A DNA stretch of 61,644 bases from an uncultured Lachnospiraceae bacterium (GCA_934432885.1 CAKRYY010000014.1:1-61644); one strand, 5' to 3'. Shown: positions 27,771 through 36,930, counted from the first letter of the stretch. Program-made: numbers and translations. The notes: generated by a model not told the origin, from the letters alone.

Positions 27771-28068
27771 TATTGTAATTTATCTGGCTGTAGCAGCGGC
27801 GACGATTTATCTGATTCGTGTCCTTCCGATGACACTCATCAGGCGGGATATTAAAAATCCTTTTATACGGTCATTTCTGTATTATGTTCCCTATGTTACG
27901 CTTGCAGTTATGACATTTCCATCAATTCTGTCGGCAACAGGCAGCGCGTTCTCAGCATGGGCTGGCTTTTTGACCGGTCTGGTGCTGGCTTATGTTGACG
28001 GCAATCTGTTCCGCGTGGCAATCTGCTCCTGTATAGCAGTATATTTGGTGGAATTGCTCTACCACTAA
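27760..28068 (+). CDS. azlD: AzlD family branched-chain amino acid exporter subunit
   Basis: Small partner (102 aa) of AzlC with about four membrane helices (IVIYLAVAAATIYLIRVLPMT and following). ATG 27760 is set by GGAGGAG at 27744-27750, 9 bases before it and inside azlC. The upstream in-frame extension would lie wholly inside azlC and is not likely. Together they form one export unit. Confidence 0.92.
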   Translation: MNHSIVIYLAVAAATIYLIRVLPMTLIRRDIKNPFIRSFLYYVPYVTLAVMTFPSILSATGSAFSAWAGFLTGLVLAYVDGNLFRVAICSCIAVYLVELLYH

Positions 28069-28139
28069 TGGGAAAAATATATTATACTAAAAGCAGAGTG
28101 TGGGGCGCATAAAGCCTTCCCGCAGGAAAGGAGCCAGAA

Positions 28140-28508
28140 GTGGATAAATTTGTAGAAAAAAAGCGTTCTCTTTTCTTTGGACTGCCATTGTCCTTTACGA
28201 CCTACCGTATTGATGAGGAGCTGATTTACAGAAAAGAGGGACTGCTCAATTTAAAAGAGGACGACTGTTACCTGTATAAAATTCAGGACGTGACACTGAC
28301 AAGGTCTTTGTTTGAGAGAATGTTTGGCTTAAGCACGATTATCTGCCATACGGGAGATACGACAGACCCGATATTGACGCTTTCCCATATCCGTAATGGT
28401 GAAGAAATTAAAAAATATCTTGTAAAGGCATCCGATGATGAACGCTTAAAACGGCGGACCATCAATACCTTAAATATTTCAGCGGAAAATATAGACGACG
28501 ATATGTAA
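28140..28508 (+). CDS. Small PH (YdbS-like) domain protein
   Basis: A 122-aa cytoplasmic protein with a bacterial PH-like domain: the TTYRIDEELIYRKEGLL..EDDCYLYKIQDVTLTRSLFERMFGLSTI core matches the YdbS/bPH2 type, but without the usual membrane helices. The start is GTG with AAAGGAG 8 bases upstream. Function of this class is not known; membrane or protein interaction is inferred. A terminator follows directly. Confidence 0.75.
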   Translation: MDKFVEKKRSLFFGLPLSFTTYRIDEELIYRKEGLLNLKEDDCYLYKIQDVTLTRSLFERMFGLSTIICHTGDTTDPILTLSHIRNGEEIKKYLVKASDDERLKRRTINTLNISAENIDDDM

Positions 28509-28517
28509 GAGACTGCA

Positions 28518-28550
28518 GGCTTTCTGGAAGGGATTCCGGAAAGCCTTTTT
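28518..28550 (+). terminator. Terminator before the AraC gene
   Basis: 12-bp stem GGCTTTCTGGAA / TTCCGGAAAGCC (one G-U pair), 4-nt loop, five T. The AraC gene's ribosome site begins just after it. Confidence 0.9.
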
Positions 28551-28565
28551 AGAAAGGAAACGACA

Positions 28566-29480
28566 GTGGAAAAGGCATATAAACTGGAATTTGCAAACGA
28601 AGAAACGGACGGGCTTTTTGTGAACTGCTGCGGCTGTTCCAGGACGGAGCCGCTGCACAGCTTTGGACCTGCACTGAAGCCGCATTTCCTGATTCATTAT
28701 GTGCTCAGTGGGAAAGGGAAATTTATCCTGCGCGGACAGGAATATTTTCTGGAAGCGGGCAGCGGCTTTCTGATTGAGCCGGGCGAGCTTGCATTTTATC
28801 AGTCGGATGAAAAGGAACCCTGGACTTATGTCTGGGTAGGCTTTGGCGGAAACCGCGCGGCGGACTATATGGAAAAAATGGGTCTGTCGGCGAATTATCC
28901 GATTTTTCACTGCAAGGAACAGGAAACGCTCTATGACTGCGTAAGAAACATGCTTGAGCATAATACCTCAGGGGTTGCAAATGACCTGCGCAGAAACGGC
29001 GAGCTGTCGGTATTTCTGTCTCTGATTGCGGCAGGCATGTCCATGAAGGAGACGGATGGAGAGGACAAGGCGAATACCTATGTAAAAAAAGCGATTGCTT
29101 TTATCCGCAGCAACTACTGCAACCCGATTAAGGTAACGGATGTGGCAGATTTTGTCTGCGTGAACAGAAGCTATCTCTATACGCTGTTTGAAACCTCAAT
29201 CGGCATGCCGCCCCAGAAGTTTTTGTCGGCGTACCGGCTGACAAAGGCGGCGGAGCTTTTGCAGGCAACTGACATCCCTGTAGAGAGCATTGCGCTCTCC
29301 TGCGGCTACAATGACGCGCTTGTTTTTACCAAAGCATTTAAACAGATGAAAGGCGTCTCTCCATCCCTGTACCGCAAACAGATAAAAAATGGAGAAGAAC
29401 GCACAAACAGAGAACCACTTTTTCAAATTGAAGATTTTATGAAGCGTCTTGAGGAAAGCAGGGACTTCTCTGAAAACTAA
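28566..29480 (+). CDS. AraC family regulator, probable control of galKT
   Basis: A 304-aa regulator with an N-terminal cupin sugar-sensing domain (residues about 15-150; HFLIHYVLSGKGKF, GSGFLIEPGELAFYQ) and a C-terminal double HTH (about 185-285; VADFVCVNRSYLYTLF, IALSCGYNDALVFTKAFKQMKGVSPSLYR). GTG start with AAAGGAAA upstream. It stands directly before galK-galT, whose promoter region has a 13-bp direct repeat, so activation by galactose or a galactoside is plausible. This link is inference from position. Confidence 0.87.
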   Translation: MEKAYKLEFANEETDGLFVNCCGCSRTEPLHSFGPALKPHFLIHYVLSGKGKFILRGQEYFLEAGSGFLIEPGELAFYQSDEKEPWTYVWVGFGGNRAADYMEKMGLSANYPIFHCKEQETLYDCVRNMLEHNTSGVANDLRRNGELSVFLSLIAAGMSMKETDGEDKANTYVKKAIAFIRSNYCNPIKVTDVADFVCVNRSYLYTLFETSIGMPPQKFLSAYRLTKAAELLQATDIPVESIALSCGYNDALVFTKAFKQMKGVSPSLYRKQIKNGEERTNREPLFQIEDFMKRLEESRDFSEN

Positions 29481-29492
29481 CATTTTCACAGA

Positions 29493-29553
29493 TATAAATA
29501 ACAAAGAGGGCATTTCCAGAATAGTCTGATTGTGCTAATCTATAAATAACAAA
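29493..29553 (+). promoter_or_regulatory. galKT promoter region with 13-bp direct repeat
   Basis: TATAAATAACAAA occurs exactly twice, at 29493-29505 and 29541-29553, 48 bp apart. Between them lies -35 TTTCCA (29513-29518), 17 bases, and extended -10 TGC-TAATCT (29533-29541). One repeat is upstream of the -35, the other overlaps the start site. Direct repeats are typical of AraC-family sites. Confidence 0.55.
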
Positions 29554-29577
29554 TACGGCAAAAAAGGAGTTGGGGGA

Positions 29578-30741
29578 ATGAAGGAAAAGGTATTACAGAA
29601 ATTTGCGGAATTGTATGGCAGCGCGGAGGGGGCAGATGTATATTTTGCACCGGGACGCGTAAACCTGATTGGCGAGCATACAGATTACAACGGCGGACAT
29701 GTATTTCCGTGTGCGTTGACAATCGGCACCTTTATGGCGGCGAAAAAGAGAGCGGATAAAAAGCTCAGATTTTATTCGATGAATTTTGATGCAAACGGCG
29801 TGATAGAATCATCCATCGAAGGACTTACGCCGGAGGAAGCAGCGGGCTGGACAAATTATCCAAAGGGTGTTATGTGGGCGTTTGCAGGCAGAGGCTTTCA
29901 GATGGACTGCGGACTGGATATTATGATTTATGGAAATATTCCTGCAGGCTCTGGTCTTTCCTCATCGGCTTCACTTGAGGTCGTGACCGGCTACATGCTG
30001 CGCGATTTGTATGGCTTTGATGTAACCAATACGGAGATTGCGTTAATCGGACAGTATTCCGAAAATAATTTTAATGGAATGAACTGCGGCATTATGGATC
30101 AGTTTGCTTCTGCAATGGGCAAAAAGGACAATGCGATTTTCTTAAATACGGCAGATTTGTCCTATGAATATGCGCCTATTGTATTGGAGGGCGCTAAGCT
30201 GTTAGTAACCAACAGCAATGTAAAGCATAAGCTGGTGGATTCCAAATATAATGAGCGCAGAAGCGAGTGCGAGACTGCGCTTAAGGAGCTGCAGGAGGTC
30301 ATCGGAATCAACGGACTTGGAGATTTGACCGGGGAACAGTTTGAAACCTATCAGTCGGCAATCAAAGATGAAGTAAGAAGAAAGCGTGCAAAGCATGCCG
30401 TATATGAAAACCAGAGAACGATTCAGGCAGTTGCGGCGCTGAAAAATAGGGATATTGAGCAGTTTGGAAAGCTTATGAATGCTTCCCATGTATCCCTGCG
30501 CGATGATTATGAGGTATCCTGTGAAGAAATCGACGTGCTGGTAGAGGAAGCATGGAAAATTGACGGCGTAATCGGTTCCCGTATCACAGGCGGCGGCTTT
30601 GGCGGCTGTACAGTCAGCATCGTAAAGGACGAGGCGGTAGATACCTTCCGCAATCAGGTAGGCGCTGCCTATGAGGCACGTACTGGCAAAAAAGCAGACT
30701 TTTATATCATGGACATCGGCGATGGTCCGTGCAAACTGTAA
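29578..30741 (+). CDS. galK: Galactokinase
   Basis: First step of the Leloir pathway: galactose plus ATP to galactose-1-phosphate. GHMP kinase of 387 aa with the galactokinase signature GRVNLIGEHTDYNGG near residue 22, the ATP loop PAGSGLSSSASLE near 122, and the C-terminal TGGGFGGCTVS motif. AAAGGAG lies upstream of ATG. galT follows 12 bases later, so one operon. galE is not in the window. Confidence 0.97.
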   Translation: MKEKVLQKFAELYGSAEGADVYFAPGRVNLIGEHTDYNGGHVFPCALTIGTFMAAKKRADKKLRFYSMNFDANGVIESSIEGLTPEEAAGWTNYPKGVMWAFAGRGFQMDCGLDIMIYGNIPAGSGLSSSASLEVVTGYMLRDLYGFDVTNTEIALIGQYSENNFNGMNCGIMDQFASAMGKKDNAIFLNTADLSYEYAPIVLEGAKLLVTNSNVKHKLVDSKYNERRSECETALKELQEVIGINGLGDLTGEQFETYQSAIKDEVRRKRAKHAVYENQRTIQAVAALKNRDIEQFGKLMNASHVSLRDDYEVSCEEIDVLVEEAWKIDGVIGSRITGGGFGGCTVSIVKDEAVDTFRNQVGAAYEARTGKKADFYIMDIGDGPCKL

Positions 30742-30753
30742 GGAGCGGGAAAA

Positions 30754-32253
30754 ATGATACTGGATGCAATCAGAAAACTGACTCAGTACGGCGTGCAGAC
30801 CGGACTGATTGAAGAAGAGGACAGGATTTATACCACAAACAGACTTCTGGAGCTTTTTGAACTGGATGATGCTGGAGAAAATGACACGCCTGTCACTGTG
30901 CAGACGCAGGAGCTGGAAGAGATTCTTGCACAGATGTTGGACTATGCCTATGAAAAAGGATTGCTTTGTGAAAACGATGTAGTGCACAGGGATTTGTTCG
31001 ATACAAAAATCATGGGACTTTTAACGCCCCGCCCCAGCGAGGTCATCAAAAAATTCCATGCGCTGTATGAGAAATCTCCGCAGGCGGCGACAGACTATTA
31101 TTACAAACTCAGCCAGGATACGGATTATATCAGACGCTACCGGATTGCAAAGGATAAAAAGTGGACGGTGGATACAGAGTTTGGCAGGCTTGACATTACC
31201 ATCAATTTATCCAAGCCGGAAAAGGACCCGAAAGCGATTGCGGCAGCAAAGCTGGCAAAGCAGAGCAGCTATCCCAAGTGCCTGCTCTGTAAGGAAAATG
31301 TAGGCTACGCAGGCAGAATCAACCACCCGGCGCGGCAGAACCACCGCATCATTCCGGTGACAATCCAGAACAGCAGCTGGAATATGCAGTATTCCCCGTA
31401 TGTGTATTATAATGAGCATTGTATCGTGTTTAACGGACAGCATGTTCCCATGAAAATAGAGCATGGAACCTTCTGCAAGCTGTTAGATTTTGTAGAGCAG
31501 TTCCCGCATTACTGCGTTGGCTCCAATGCAGATTTGCCGATTGTCGGGGGCTCTATTTTAAGCCACGACCATTTTCAGGGCGGACATTATGAATTCCCGA
31601 TGGACAGGGCGCCGATTGAAAAGAGCTTTTCGATAAAGGGCTTTGAGGATGTGGAAACAGGCATTGTAAAATGGCCGATGTCCGTTATCCGTCTGCGCTG
31701 TGCTGACAGAGAAAGACTGACAGAACTGTCAGATTTGATTCTCGAAAAATGGCGCGCTTATACGGATGAGGCTGCTTTCGTCTTTGCACAGACGGACGGC
31801 GAGCCGCATAATACGATTACGCCGATTGCACACTATGAGGATGGAAAGTTCCGTATGGATTTGGTGCTGCGCAATAACATTACCACACCGGAGCATCCGC
31901 TTGGCGTATTCCATCCGCACGCAAAGCTGCAGCATATCAAAAAGGAAAACATTGGCCTGATTGAGGTTATGGGACTTGCAATCCTGCCGGCGCGGCTTTT
32001 AAAGGAAATGGAGCTATTAAAGGATGCCATTTTAAATCAGAAGGACATCCGCTCTATCCCCGAAATCGAGAAGCACGCGGACTGGGCGGCGGAATTTTTG
32101 CCGAAATATCCAGACGTAAAGGAAGAAGAGCTGGAGGGTATCCTGCAAAAAGAGATTGGCGCAGTATTCTGTGAGGTTTTAAAGGATGCAGGTGTCTTTA
32201 AGACAGATGAAGCGGGCAGAAAAGCCTTTGAACGCTTTATAAACAGTCTGTAA
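30754..32253 (+). CDS. galT: UDP-glucose--hexose-1-phosphate uridylyltransferase (class II GalT)
   Basis: Second Leloir enzyme: transfers UMP from UDP-glucose to galactose-1-phosphate. It is the 499-aa Firmicutes type (GalT class II), clearly longer than E. coli GalT. Characteristic blocks: YAGRINHPARQNHR, the VGGSILSHDHFQGG active-site region, and EHPLGVFHPHAKLQHIKKENIGLIEVMG. Operon with galK upstream and nth 11 bases downstream. Confidence 0.96.
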   Translation: MILDAIRKLTQYGVQTGLIEEEDRIYTTNRLLELFELDDAGENDTPVTVQTQELEEILAQMLDYAYEKGLLCENDVVHRDLFDTKIMGLLTPRPSEVIKKFHALYEKSPQAATDYYYKLSQDTDYIRRYRIAKDKKWTVDTEFGRLDITINLSKPEKDPKAIAAAKLAKQSSYPKCLLCKENVGYAGRINHPARQNHRIIPVTIQNSSWNMQYSPYVYYNEHCIVFNGQHVPMKIEHGTFCKLLDFVEQFPHYCVGSNADLPIVGGSILSHDHFQGGHYEFPMDRAPIEKSFSIKGFEDVETGIVKWPMSVIRLRCADRERLTELSDLILEKWRAYTDEAAFVFAQTDGEPHNTITPIAHYEDGKFRMDLVLRNNITTPEHPLGVFHPHAKLQHIKKENIGLIEVMGLAILPARLLKEMELLKDAILNQKDIRSIPEIEKHADWAAEFLPKYPDVKEEELEGILQKEIGAVFCEVLKDAGVFKTDEAGRKAFERFINSL

Positions 32254-32264
32254 AAGGAGAGCTT

Positions 32265-32927
32265 ATGACAAAGCATACCGCAGAGGTTCTGGCGCTTTTG
32301 GATGCGCACTATGGAACAGAATATAAATGCTATCTGAACCATGAAAATGCGTGGCAGCTTTTGATTGCCACAATTCTCAGCGCACAATGCACGGACGCGC
32401 GGGTAAATATTGTCACAAAGGATTTGTTTCAGAAATATACGTCTCCGGCGGATTTTGCCGCAGCAGAGCTTTCCGAGCTGGAGCAGGACATCCGCTCCAC
32501 CGGCTTTTACCACAATAAGGCAAAGAATATCATTGCCTGCTGTCAGACGCTCTGTGAAAAATACGGCGGCGAAGTGCCGGAGACGATAGAGGAGCTGACC
32601 TCGCTTGCCGGCGTCGGACGAAAGACCGCAAACGTGATTCGGGGAAATATTTATCATGAGCCGAGTATCGTGGTGGATACGCATGTCAAGCGGATTTCCA
32701 ACAAGCTTGGAATTGCAAAGGGTGACGACCCGGTCAAACTGGAATTTGCACTGATGAAGGCACTGCCCAAGGAGCACTGGATTCGCTACAATATCCAGAT
32801 TATTCAGCTCGGACGGGAAATCTGCAAGGCGCCTACGCCGAAGTGCGCAGACTGCTTTTTGAAGGAGGTCTGCCCATCCTGTGGGATTTCCACAAAAAGG
32901 AAAGCATCGGGCAAAGGAGGAAAATAG
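32265..32927 (+). CDS. nth: Endonuclease III
   Basis: DNA glycosylase/AP lyase removing oxidised pyrimidines. It is 220 aa. The helix-hairpin-helix LAGVGRKTANV carries the catalytic Lys, and VDTHVKR the catalytic Asp. The [4Fe-4S] cluster has C-x6-C-x2-C-x5-C near residues 187-203. AAAGGAG precedes ATG. It is cotranscribed with galKT and the exonuclease gene, an unusual mix of sugar and DNA repair functions, probably read-through. Confidence 0.96.
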   Translation: MTKHTAEVLALLDAHYGTEYKCYLNHENAWQLLIATILSAQCTDARVNIVTKDLFQKYTSPADFAAAELSELEQDIRSTGFYHNKAKNIIACCQTLCEKYGGEVPETIEELTSLAGVGRKTANVIRGNIYHEPSIVVDTHVKRISNKLGIAKGDDPVKLEFALMKALPKEHWIRYNIQIIQLGREICKAPTPKCADCFLKEVCPSCGISTKRKASGKGGK

Positions 32928-32930
32928 GCG

Positions 32931-33635
32931 ATGCCTGATGAATATGTTGCGCTGGATTTGGAAATGACAGGTCTGCGCGTAAAAGAGGACAGAATTATAG
33001 AGATTGGCGCAGTGCTGGTAGAGAAAGGGAGGATAACGGAGACGTTTTCCTCTTTTGTCAATCCCAGATGCCGCCTGCCGGAAAGAATTATGCAGATTAC
33101 ACATATTACGCAGGCAGAGGTGGACGGTGCGCCGGAGCTTGGAGAAATACTGACACCACTGTCAGAATTTATTGGCAGCCGGGCTTTGCTGGGACATAGA
33201 ATTTTATCAGATTTTTCTTTTTTGAAAAGAGCCTTTGTGAATGCGGGAATGACATTTGAAAAGGAAGGCATTGATACCCTGATGCTTGCCAGAAAATTTT
33301 TGCAGGACCTTCCAAGCAAGCGGCTTTCGGATGCGTGTGCGCATTATGGAATTTTTATGCAGGCACACCGCGCCATTTCCGATGCAGAAGCGGCGCATCT
33401 TTTATACGAGCGGCTGAAGGCGGAGTTCTGTACGGAGGAGACTGCGGCACAGTTTGAGGCAAAGCCGCTTCTTTATAAGATAAAAAAAGAAGCGCCTGCA
33501 AGCAAAAAGCAGAAAGAAAGGTTATTATTTCTGATTGAGAAGCATAAATTATATATACCGATAGATTTGGAAAGTATGACCAAAAATGAGGTCAGTCGTC
33601 TGACGGATCAGATTCTTGCAAAGCACGGACGATAG
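32931..33635 (+). CDS. DEDDh 3'-5' exonuclease (DnaQ/PolC-exo family)
   Basis: Exonuclease of 234 aa, like the epsilon subunit or the PolC exonuclease domain. ExoI LDLEMTGL (about residue 7), ExoII GHRILSDFSFLKRA, ExoIII HRAISDAEAAHLL with His and Asp are all present. The C-terminal 50 residues form a charged extension (QKERLLFLIEKHKLYIPIDLESMTKNEVSRLTDQI) that looks like a small helical domain seen in Lachnospiraceae exonucleases. Its last 44 bases overlap the next, convergent gene. Confidence 0.88.
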   Translation: MPDEYVALDLEMTGLRVKEDRIIEIGAVLVEKGRITETFSSFVNPRCRLPERIMQITHITQAEVDGAPELGEILTPLSEFIGSRALLGHRILSDFSFLKRAFVNAGMTFEKEGIDTLMLARKFLQDLPSKRLSDACAHYGIFMQAHRAISDAEAAHLLYERLKAEFCTEETAAQFEAKPLLYKIKKEAPASKKQKERLLFLIEKHKLYIPIDLESMTKNEVSRLTDQILAKHGR

Positions 33636-34209
33636 CAGGCTTCATTGCGGAGCGAAGCGTGGATGCGGTTTCCAGCAGGGAAGCTATTTTTTCAGGATGC
33701 CCCTCCTTTTTATAGATAGAGGCTAACAGCTTATAGCTGCCGCTGACGTCGGTCTGCGTGGAGACGGCAAATTCCAGAATAGCCTTTGTTTCATTTACAA
33801 AGCCCTTTTTATAGAGAAGCGCCGCCCACTTTTGCAAAGTGCGGGCAAGTAGTGTATAATTCTGGTCATAGTCGGAAAGCAGCGTGATATTAGGCGCACC
33901 GTACATAAGCTTTAAATCGGTATTGGAGTAACCGGTCAGGTTGACGATGGTCTGCTCAGAAAGCGAGCGGACTAAATCGGAACATTCCCTGACGGTGTCA
34001 TCTTCCTGACAAAGCTGCATGGGAAGCGTATCTAATGGAATGGTAATATATGGAAGTGCATCCAGCGATTTTCTTCTGGTCTGGTTGGCGAGGCGCTCCC
34101 TTTCCCAGAAGCTTTTTTCCTGCTTTTCTGTGATGCGTTTGCTTTTTGCGAGCTGATAGGAAAGCCATATCAGAAAGATGATAAAACTTGCCAAAAACGG
34201 GAATCTCAT
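33592..34209 (-). CDS. Membrane-anchored protein with helical repeat region
   Basis: I do not recognise a named family. The 205-aa protein starts with a membrane helix (FPFLASFIIFLIWLSYQLA), followed by a basic linker, then a helical C-terminal part resembling TPR-type repeats (LLARTLQKWAALLYKKGFVNETKAILEFA; SYKLLASIYKKEGHPEKIASLLE). A type II membrane protein with the repeats in the cytoplasm is likely. Its 3' end overlaps the exonuclease gene by 44 bases on the other strand; the 33-aa membrane peptide gene starts 31 bases away, divergently. Confidence 0.7.
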   Translation of the reverse strand: MRFPFLASFIIFLIWLSYQLAKSKRITEKQEKSFWERERLANQTRRKSLDALPYITIPLDTLPMQLCQEDDTVRECSDLVRSLSEQTIVNLTGYSNTDLKLMYGAPNITLLSDYDQNYTLLARTLQKWAALLYKKGFVNETKAILEFAVSTQTDVSGSYKLLASIYKKEGHPEKIASLLETASTLRSAMKPAIVRALQESDPSDD

Positions 34210-34239
34210 ATATAATATCCTTTCGATGAGGTGATAAGT

Positions 34240-34341
34240 ATGTTTTGGAATAAGAGGACGAAAAAACTAATCTCTTCTATTATTATACTGATTGTTGTAC
34301 TGGCAATGCTTCTGCCTATGCTAACTTATTTTATTGCATAA
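34240..34341 (+). CDS. Small membrane peptide (33 aa)
   Basis: Short gene with a good ribosome site (GAGGTG at 34228-34233, 6 bases before ATG). It encodes MFWNKRTKK, then one hydrophobic helix of about 20 residues, and stops at TAA 34339-34341. The shape (basic head, single helix, very short tail) resembles Prli42, the stressosome-anchoring mini-protein of Firmicutes, but I cannot claim homology. It lies 31 bases before the VanW gene in the same direction. Confidence 0.6.
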   Translation: MFWNKRTKKLISSIIILIVVLAMLLPMLTYFIA

Positions 34342-34372
34342 AACGGCGGCTTGTCAATCAGAGGGAGCTATT

Positions 34373-35917
34373 ATGAAAAAATGGATATGCGCTGCGGCGG
34401 GCATGGCAGCTGTTCTTGCCTGCTTTTTTGTCTTTCAGACGAGAACTGTGGCGAAAGGAAACGGTGTAAATTACATTCAAAACGGCATTTTTATCGGCGA
34501 TATTGATGTTTCCGGTATGCAGAAAGAGGAAGCGAAGGAAGCGGTTGACGCTTATATCGCGGGGCTTGAGGAAGTGCCGCTTGTGTTAAATGCAGTTGGT
34601 GGAAATCAGATTTCCTTGACTGCGAGAGATTTGGGGATTATCTGGAAAAATCCGGAGGTTTTGGACGAAGCGCTTTCGCTTGGAAAGCAGGGAAATATTG
34701 TAAAGCGTTATAAGGCGCTGAAGGAATTGGAGCGCAATCCGAAAAAATATGATTTGGATTTTGCGTTTGATACGGAGACCTTGAATTCCGTACTGACACA
34801 GGAATGTGCGCAGTACGATGTGGAGGCGCAGGATGCGTCCCTTCGCAGGGAAAATGGACAGTTTGTCATAGAGGGCGGTCAGACCGGTGAAAAGACGGAC
34901 ATCGACGCATCTATGAAAAAGATAGAAGCATTTTTGGAAAATGAGTGGAACCACGAAGCGGCAGAGATTGATTTGGAAGTCGTTGTGGATGAGCCAAAGG
35001 GCAGACGCGAGGATTTGGAAAAGGTAAAGGATGTTTTGGGTACCTTTACGACGAGCTACAGCACTTCAGGAGCTGACCGGAGCGCAAATGTAGCCAACGG
35101 CTGCAGTCTGATCAACGGAACGACGCTCTATCCCGGAGAGGAATTCTCTGCTTATGAGACTGTCAGTCCTTTCTCAGAGGAAAATGGCTACCATCTTGCA
35201 GGCTCCTACTTAAACGGCATGGTAGTGGAAAGCCTGGGTGGCGGTATCTGTCAGGTGTCTACGACATTATACAATGCGGTGCTGCTTTCAGAGCTGGAAG
35301 TGACGGAGCGTCATAATCATTCTATGGAGGTCAGCTACGTACAGCCTTCTGCTGACGCGGCGATTGCGGAGAGCGCAGGCAAGGATTTCAAGTTTGTAAA
35401 CAGCAGCGAATATCCGATTTACATTGAAGGATATACGCAGGATAAGCATATAACCTTTACGATTTATGGTGTAGAGACGCGGGATGCGGGACGCAGCATT
35501 TCCTTTGAGAGTGAAATCCTCTCGGAGACGAAGCCCGATTCGGAAAAGGTAATTGCAGACGGCGGTCAGCCGGTGGGCTTTGTCAAGGTACAGTCTGTGC
35601 ATGTAGGCAGACAGGCAAAGCTGTGGAAGGTTGTAAAGGAAAATGGCGAAGAGGTCAGCCGCGAAGTCGTAAACAGCAGTAATTATAAGATGGTTCCCAG
35701 AACGGCTACGGTAGGAACCGCGACGGCGGACCCGATTGCAGCGCAGCTTATTCAGGCGGCGATTGCAACCAACAACATTGATTACATCAAGGGTGTAGCG
35801 GCGTCCTTAAAAGCCGGAGATACGACGCTTGGAGGCGCACTGCCGGCAGTGCCCACGCAGGCGCCGGTAGCGGCAGAGGACCCGGAGACGGTACAGCAGA
35901 CAGGAACGGGGCAGTAA
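34373..35917 (+). CDS. VanW family protein with peptidoglycan-binding and G5-like domains
   Basis: Exported cell-envelope protein (514 aa). A signal or anchor helix covers residues about 3-22. A PG_binding_4-like region (about 40-210) precedes the VanW domain (about 235-365; SLINGTTLYPGEEFSAY, LGGGICQVSTTLYNAVL, ERHNHSMEV). A G5-like domain (about 380-460) and a Pro/Ala-rich tail follow. ATG 34373 is chosen because AGAGGGAG lies before it and the signal peptide starts there. The molecular role of VanW is not known; it is common in clostridial envelopes. Confidence 0.88.
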   Translation: MKKWICAAAGMAAVLACFFVFQTRTVAKGNGVNYIQNGIFIGDIDVSGMQKEEAKEAVDAYIAGLEEVPLVLNAVGGNQISLTARDLGIIWKNPEVLDEALSLGKQGNIVKRYKALKELERNPKKYDLDFAFDTETLNSVLTQECAQYDVEAQDASLRRENGQFVIEGGQTGEKTDIDASMKKIEAFLENEWNHEAAEIDLEVVVDEPKGRREDLEKVKDVLGTFTTSYSTSGADRSANVANGCSLINGTTLYPGEEFSAYETVSPFSEENGYHLAGSYLNGMVVESLGGGICQVSTTLYNAVLLSELEVTERHNHSMEVSYVQPSADAAIAESAGKDFKFVNSSEYPIYIEGYTQDKHITFTIYGVETRDAGRSISFESEILSETKPDSEKVIADGGQPVGFVKVQSVHVGRQAKLWKVVKENGEEVSREVVNSSNYKMVPRTATVGTATADPIAAQLIQAAIATNNIDYIKGVAASLKAGDTTLGGALPAVPTQAPVAAEDPETVQQTGTGQ

Positions 35918-35946
35918 CGCCCCGCTTGGTGGTATCGGAGCGTAGA

Positions 35947-36930
35947 ATGAAGACTGGAAAAGTATCAGAGAGCGTATTGAAACGCTCGATTCTAAAACAA
36001 ATCCATACCAGAAGAGAAGAAGTATTGATTGGCGCAGGCGTAGGGGAAGACTGCGCCTTTTTAGCGCTTGCAGAGGATGAGGCGTTTGCGGTATCCACTG
36101 ACCCTGTGACGGTGCAGTCGCAGGACGCAGCGAGGCTGGCCGTATTTGCCGCCGCCAATGATATTGCAGCAGGCGGCGCACAGCCGGTAGCGCTGCTGGT
36201 ATCCGCCTTGCTGCCGGAGGGCTTTGAAGAAGCGCAGCTGAAAGCGCTTGTAGGACAGATGGAGGAGGCATGCGCCGGACTGCAGATGCAGCTTGCAGGA
36301 GGACATACGGAGATTACCGCTGCCGTAAACAGACCTATTCTTACCGTAACGGCGATTGGAAAGGTAAAAAAGGCATATCTGGAAGCAAGGGGCGGTGCGA
36401 GAGCAGGACAGGATGTTGTAGTATCCAAATGGATTGGACTTGAAGGGAGCTTTCTTCTCGCCAGAGAAAAGGAAAAGGCACTGTTAAAACGTTACCCTTC
36501 CCATGTCATAGAAGAGGCAAAGGCATTTGATAGATTCCTAAGCGTTGTGCCGGAGGCCGCCACCGCCGGAAAGTCCGGCGTCACGGCAATGCATGACATA
36601 ACAGAGGGCGGTATTTTTGGCGCACTCTGGGAGCTTGCAGAAAATGCTGGCGTTGGACTTGAAATCGATTTGAAAAAGATTCCGGTACGGCAGGAAACCA
36701 TAGAAATCTGTGAATTTTTTGGATTAAATCCCTATGAGCTGATTTCTGGCGGCAGCCTGCTCATGGCGGCAGATGACGGCGCGGAGCTGGTGCGGGAGCT
36801 CGCAAAGATAAGCGTTCCGGCAACGGTCATTGGAAAAATTCGTTCTGGGAATGACAGGGTTGTCATAAATGAGGACGAAAGACGCTTTTTAGAACCGCCC
36901 AAACCAGATGAAATTTATAAGGTAACCTAA
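35947..36930 (+). CDS. AIR synthase-related (HypE/ThiL-like) protein
   Basis: ATP-dependent kinase/synthase superfamily member of 327 aa with PurM-like N- and C-terminal domains (GVGEDCAFL; STDPVT; VFAAANDIAAGGAQP; HDITEGGIFGAL; GLNPYELISGGSLL). HypE proper ends in a conserved Cys; this protein does not, and no hyp genes are near. So it is a paralogue of unknown substrate, often annotated as hydrogenase maturation factor. ATG 35947 has GGAG 6 bases upstream. Confidence 0.82.
   Translation: MKTGKVSESVLKRSILKQIHTRREEVLIGAGVGEDCAFLALAEDEAFAVSTDPVTVQSQDAARLAVFAAANDIAAGGAQPVALLVSALLPEGFEEAQLKALVGQMEEACAGLQMQLAGGHTEITAAVNRPILTVTAIGKVKKAYLEARGGARAGQDVVVSKWIGLEGSFLLAREKEKALLKRYPSHVIEEAKAFDRFLSVVPEAATAGKSGVTAMHDITEGGIFGALWELAENAGVGLEIDLKKIPVRQETIEICEFFGLNPYELISGGSLLMAADDGAELVRELAKISVPATVIGKIRSGNDRVVINEDERRFLEPPKPDEIYKVT

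Noticed and set aside
35908..35923. GGGGC/GCCCC hairpin as terminator of the VanW gene
   Set aside because: It spans the stop codon and has no T run; the next gene follows closely.
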